DNA from: Burkholderiales bacterium
GTDB lineage: Bacteria; Pseudomonadota; Gammaproteobacteria; Burkholderiales; Burkholderiaceae_C
Length of the DNA: 64,000 nucleotides
Assembly (NCBI GenBank): GCA_016702555.1
Contig: JADJDV010000005.1
Span: forward strand, 434,001 to 498,000
Direction: 5' to 3'
The notes beneath the pieces were generated by a model. It was not told the origin of the DNA. It saw only the letters and a list, made by a program, of their open reading frames with translations, and searched no databases. A program made the translations under genes and the position numbers. Shown here piece by piece: positions 61,508-64,000 of the stretch (positions are counted from its first letter, which is position 1; each line of letters opens with the position of its first letter).

Positions 61508-62377
61508 CCACAGGTCAAGCGGGAAGCCATCGGCCAGTTGATCAATCAGCATCAGATGTCCGAGCGGCGAGCCTGCAGGCTTGTGGGGCTGAGTCGAGAC
61601 AGCTATCGCAACGCACCGGAGGCCAGCGCGCAGACCGAGGCGCTGAAGTCGAAGATCGTTGAGATCGCCTACGCGCGCCGGCGCTTCGGATATCGACGCG
61701 TGCACGACCTGTTGCGCCTGGAGTTCCCCGGCGTCAATCACAAGCGGGTGTACCGGCTGTACAGCGACGCCAACCTGGCTGTGCGCAAGCGCAAGAAGGC
61801 TCGCAGGCCGCCAGCCGAGCGCATGGGGCTGAACATTGCCACCAGGGTCAACGAGGTGTGGAGCATGGATTTCGTCAGCGACAGTTTGGCCAACGGCAGG
61901 CGCCTGAAGTGCCTGACCGTGGCCGACGACTTCAGCCATGAGGCCGTGGACATCGCGGTGGACTACGGCATCAGCGGTCAGTACGTGACGCGGCTGCTTG
62001 ACCAAGCGGCCCTGTTCCGCGGCTATCCGTCGGCCGTTCGGACAGACAACGGTCCGGAATTCACCAGCAGGGCATTCATTGCCTGGGCACAGGGCCATGG
62101 CATCAGACACATCCTGATCGAACCAGGGCGGCCGATGCAGAACGGCTACATCGAGAGTTTCAACGGGCGGTTTCGTGACGAGTGCCTGAACGAGCACTGG
62201 TTCGAGACATTGCACCAGGCGCGCAACATCATTGCCGCCTGGCGTCGCGATTACAACGAGGTCAGGCCCCACGGCAGCATCGGACGGATGCCACCCGCGC
62301 GCTTTGCCGAGGAGCATCGCCGGCATGCCGGCGATGCTCCTCGGCATCCCACCACTACAAGCAACGAGATCCAGTAA
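61508..62377 (+). CDS. IS3-family OrfB transposase
   Basis: The DDE transposase in the -1 frame relative to OrfA. It runs from about VKREAIGQLINQHQMSERRA (first ATG at 61556) through the HTH_21 segment ARRRFGYRRVHDLLRLE to the rve core with D, D, E in WSMDFVSDSL, VRTDNGPEF and NGYIESFNGRFRDE. It is probably made as an OrfAB fusion by programmed frameshifting. The frame is complete, so the element may be active. Confidence 0.92.
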   Translation, partial: PQVKREAIGQLINQHQMSERRACRLVGLSRDSYRNAPEASAQTEALKSKIVEIAYARRRFGYRRVHDLLRLEFPGVNHKRVYRLYSDANLAVRKRKKARRPPAERMGLNIATRVNEVWSMDFVSDSLANGRRLKCLTVADDFSHEAVDIAVDYGISGQYVTRLLDQAALFRGYPSAVRTDNGPEFTSRAFIAWAQGHGIRHILIEPGRPMQNGYIESFNGRFRDECLNEHWFETLHQARNIIAAWRRDYNEVRPHGSIGRMPPARFAEEHRRHAGDAPRHPTTTSNEIQ

Positions 62378-62440
62378 TCTTCAAACCCAGGACTCCTACC
62401 AAATCATTGGCATGGCGGATGGGGGCAGGTCAATGATGGG

Positions 62441-62446
62441 CTCCTT
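62441..62446 (-). promoter_or_regulatory. Shine-Dalgarno of the DUF6448 gene, displaced by IS3
   Basis: AAGGAG on the minus strand. In silico removal of the IS and one ATGA copy places it six bases (CCCATC) before the DUF6448 start codon, an ideal spacing. In the present sequence it is 1.27 kb away, so the gene has lost its native ribosome site and promoter. Confidence 0.8.
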
Positions 62447-62649
62447 GTGACATGGAGAACCCCCGCCCGATGCCGCCCTTGCAGCACCTCGGGGTGCTCC
62501 GGCGGGCGACCATCGCCCGCATCCATAGGTCCGACGGCAACACGCTGCGGGTGTTCCGGCGAAAGTCCGAAGCCTTGGCAAATATCAAGAACCTGGCCTG
62601 GCCAGCCGCACCGGACGTCTGCATCCCCACGCAACGGCGCCGTCTGGAT

Positions 62650-63675
62650 TCACGCAACGGTCGAGCCCGCCGCCACGACATCCAGCGCCGAGCGCAAGGC
62701 GTCCTGCACGGCCGGCGCCACCACCGCCAGCCGCGCATGACCCGGCAGACCAAAGCTGGCGCAGTCGCGCAGCTTGAAGCCGTGCTGACGCAGCCCGGCC
62801 AGCAACGCGGGCCATGCGGCGACGCGGGTGCCGTCGACGGGCGCGGCGACGACGAAGTTGGCCAGGCTTGGCTCCACACGCCACCCCGCCTCCTGCAGCA
62901 CCGCCTGCTGACATGTCTTCCACCGGCGCAGCGTGGCGCGGCACCGGTCCAGCCAGTCGTGCGCGTCGACGCTGGCCCAGCTTTCCAGCAAGGCCACACC
63001 GTGCGCACCCAGCGGCCAGGACGGCGCCAGCGCCCGCACGCGCGCCAGCAGCGGCGCATCGACGTCGTGCGGCGCGATCACGTACGCCGCGCGCACGCCA
63101 GTCAGCCCCAGCGCCTTGTTGGGCGTCAGCAGGCGCCAGACCCGGTCCTGCGCGCTCGCGTCCAGCGCCAGCGCGCCGTCCAGCCGAAGCGGCTCATAGG
63201 CCTGATCCAGCACCAGGGTTTGCGCGCCTTGCAAGGCGGCCACCTGCTCGGCGAGGCCAGCATGCGGTTGGCCGAGCGGGCTCGATGGGTCACAGGCCCA
63301 CAGCAGCGCGGCGTCGGCGGTCACGTCGGTGCGTTCCAAGCCCGCCGCCCGCGCCGCGTGTGCGTAGTCGCCATACGCGTGCGCGGGCAGCCACACCCGC
63401 GCCGCGGCACCGCTCTTGCCGCGCGCCTGCAGCGCCACGGCCACGCTGATGCGCTGGATGAATTCGCTGCCACTGGCCGCCACGACGATGCGCGACGGCG
63501 CCACGCCGTGCCAGGCCGCCAGCTGCACCGTGAGCGCGGTGTAGGCCGGATCGGGGTAGTGGCGCGCATCGGCTGCTTGCAGCGCCCGCAATGCAGGCGG
63601 ATACGGGCCGCAGGCGTTGGCGTTGGTGGACAGGTCGTGCGCGGGCACGCCGTCGGCGTCGGGGCCACCATGCAT
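62650..63675 (-). CDS. cobD: threonine-phosphate decarboxylase / aminotransferase-like CobD
   Basis: A 341-residue fold-type I PLP enzyme. The N-terminal HGGPDADGVPAHDLSTNANACGPYPPALRALQ is typical of the CobC/CobD cobalamin family, and the PLP lysine is K187 in LLTPNKALGLTGVRAAY. It makes (R)-1-amino-2-propanol phosphate for the nucleotide loop. It lies just downstream of cbiB on the same strand. M1 is chosen at MHGGPD; four codons upstream (MLIP) are also open. Confidence 0.88.
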   Translation of the reverse strand: MHGGPDADGVPAHDLSTNANACGPYPPALRALQAADARHYPDPAYTALTVQLAAWHGVAPSRIVVAASGSEFIQRISVAVALQARGKSGAAARVWLPAHAYGDYAHAARAAGLERTDVTADAALLWACDPSSPLGQPHAGLAEQVAALQGAQTLVLDQAYEPLRLDGALALDASAQDRVWRLLTPNKALGLTGVRAAYVIAPHDVDAPLLARVRALAPSWPLGAHGVALLESWASVDAHDWLDRCRATLRRWKTCQQAVLQEAGWRVEPSLANFVVAAPVDGTRVAAWPALLAGLRQHGFKLRDCASFGLPGHARLAVVAPAVQDALRSALDVVAAGSTVA

Positions 63676-63767
63676 GGGGATCAACAAATCACGGCTCCGT
63701 GGTCAATGGCTTGCTGCGCGCCCGATCGGGGCAAGCCCGCTCCCACCGTCGCCATGCCATCCGCGCG

Positions 63768-64000
63768 TCACGCCCGCAGCATCCACAGCAAGCCCGCGCA
63801 GGCCAGCAGCGTGGCCAGCAGCACGGTGCGCGAACCCAGGGCGCAGGCGCGCACGGTGTCGGCGGGATCGGGCGCACGCGCGCCTTCGTTCAGCGCATAG
63901 ACGCCGGGCTTGCGCAGCTGCACCCCCAGCGCATGCGCCATCGCCGCCATCGGCCAGCCACTGTTGGGCGATGGCGTGCGCGCGGCGTCACGCACCCATC
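63768..64000 (-). CDS. cbiB: adenosylcobinamide-phosphate synthase, C-terminal part (runs off the window)
   Basis: Only the last 77 codons are present. RDAARTPSPNSGWPMAAMAHALGVQL and KPGVYALNEGARAP are the conserved C-terminal blocks of CbiB, followed by a terminal hydrophobic segment (VLLATLLACAGLLWML). CbiB attaches aminopropanol phosphate to cobyric acid, using the CobQ product and the CobD product. Confidence 0.9.
   Translation of the reverse strand, partial: WVRDAARTPSPNSGWPMAAMAHALGVQLRKPGVYALNEGARAPDPADTVRACALGSRTVLLATLLACAGLLWMLRA

Larger units (their letters stand above)
61171..62432 (+). mobile_element. IS3-family element (IS407-like), intact copy 2
   Basis: 1262 bp with inverted ends TGACCTGC(T/C)CCCC, flanked by a perfect 4-bp target duplication ATGA (61167-61170 and 62433-62436). 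Both reading frames are intact. It is in the same orientation as the decayed copy at 32267-33530, about 27.6 kb away. Confidence 0.95.

Overview
The window is high-GC (roughly two thirds G+C) chromosomal DNA of a betaproteobacterium. Gene order and protein character (thrS-infC-rpmI-rplT-pheST-ihfA-merR-tRNA-Pro; gmk-rpoZ-spoT; mutS; panBC; a cob cluster) point to Burkholderiales, probably Comamonadaceae; this is inferred from recognition, not from a search. Layout: 1-10.4 kb is housekeeping and accessory metabolism: a DOMON-like protein, a methyltransferase, a NamZ/DUF1343 protein, an ArsC-like reductase, a split chromate transporter, a sirtuin, a run of six small VOC and SRPBCC genes, a phenylpyruvate/indolepyruvate decarboxylase and rlmB. 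10.4-19.1 kb is a minus-strand translation operon running from thrS to tRNA-Pro(GGG). Its 5' leader encodes a threonine-rich 12-residue peptide followed by an intrinsic terminator, and infC has an AUC start. 19.2-28.7 kb carries small lipoproteins, an aspartoacylase-like enzyme, a luciferase-like oxidoreductase, an MBL hydrolase, gmk, a frameshifted rpoZ, spoT, a cytochrome c and greB. 29.03-47.33 kb is an integrated island of about 18.3 kb. It has a tyrosine integrase, an excisionase-like protein and an HTH regulator at its right end, and near-identical 26-bp direct repeats at both ends. Recombining the repeats in silico gives the integrase an alternative in-frame C-terminus. The island has been heavily reworked by insertion sequences. 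An IS3-family copy truncates an AlbA_2/Schlafen-like gene and a ParB-like gene. An IS481-family element follows. A 6.6-kb array of two tandem IS66 elements, plus a duplicated 268-bp end fragment, sits inside one gene, with an 8-bp target duplication around the whole array. 47.4-55 kb holds mutS, an Anbu-type proteasome homologue, a hydrolase, alkB and panBC. 54.5-64 kb is a cobalamin late-assembly cluster (alpha-ribazole phosphatase, cobS, cobT, cobQ, cobD, cbiB). Its cobQ is broken by a 104-bp pair of inverted REP-like palindromes. Embedded in it is a DUF6448-sodX pair: a secreted protein whose predicted mature N-terminus is His-Cys-Asp, beside a nickel-SOD-type maturation peptidase. A second, intact IS3 copy has landed exactly between the Shine-Dalgarno sequence and the start codon of that pair. 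The points most worth following are the putative thrS threonine attenuator, the DUF6448-SodX pair and its interruption, and the island and IS66 architecture. Several defects are one- or two-base indels (rpoZ, an SRPBCC gene, IS3 copy 1, IS66 copy A, IS66 tnpC), so residual assembly error must be excluded before calling them biological.
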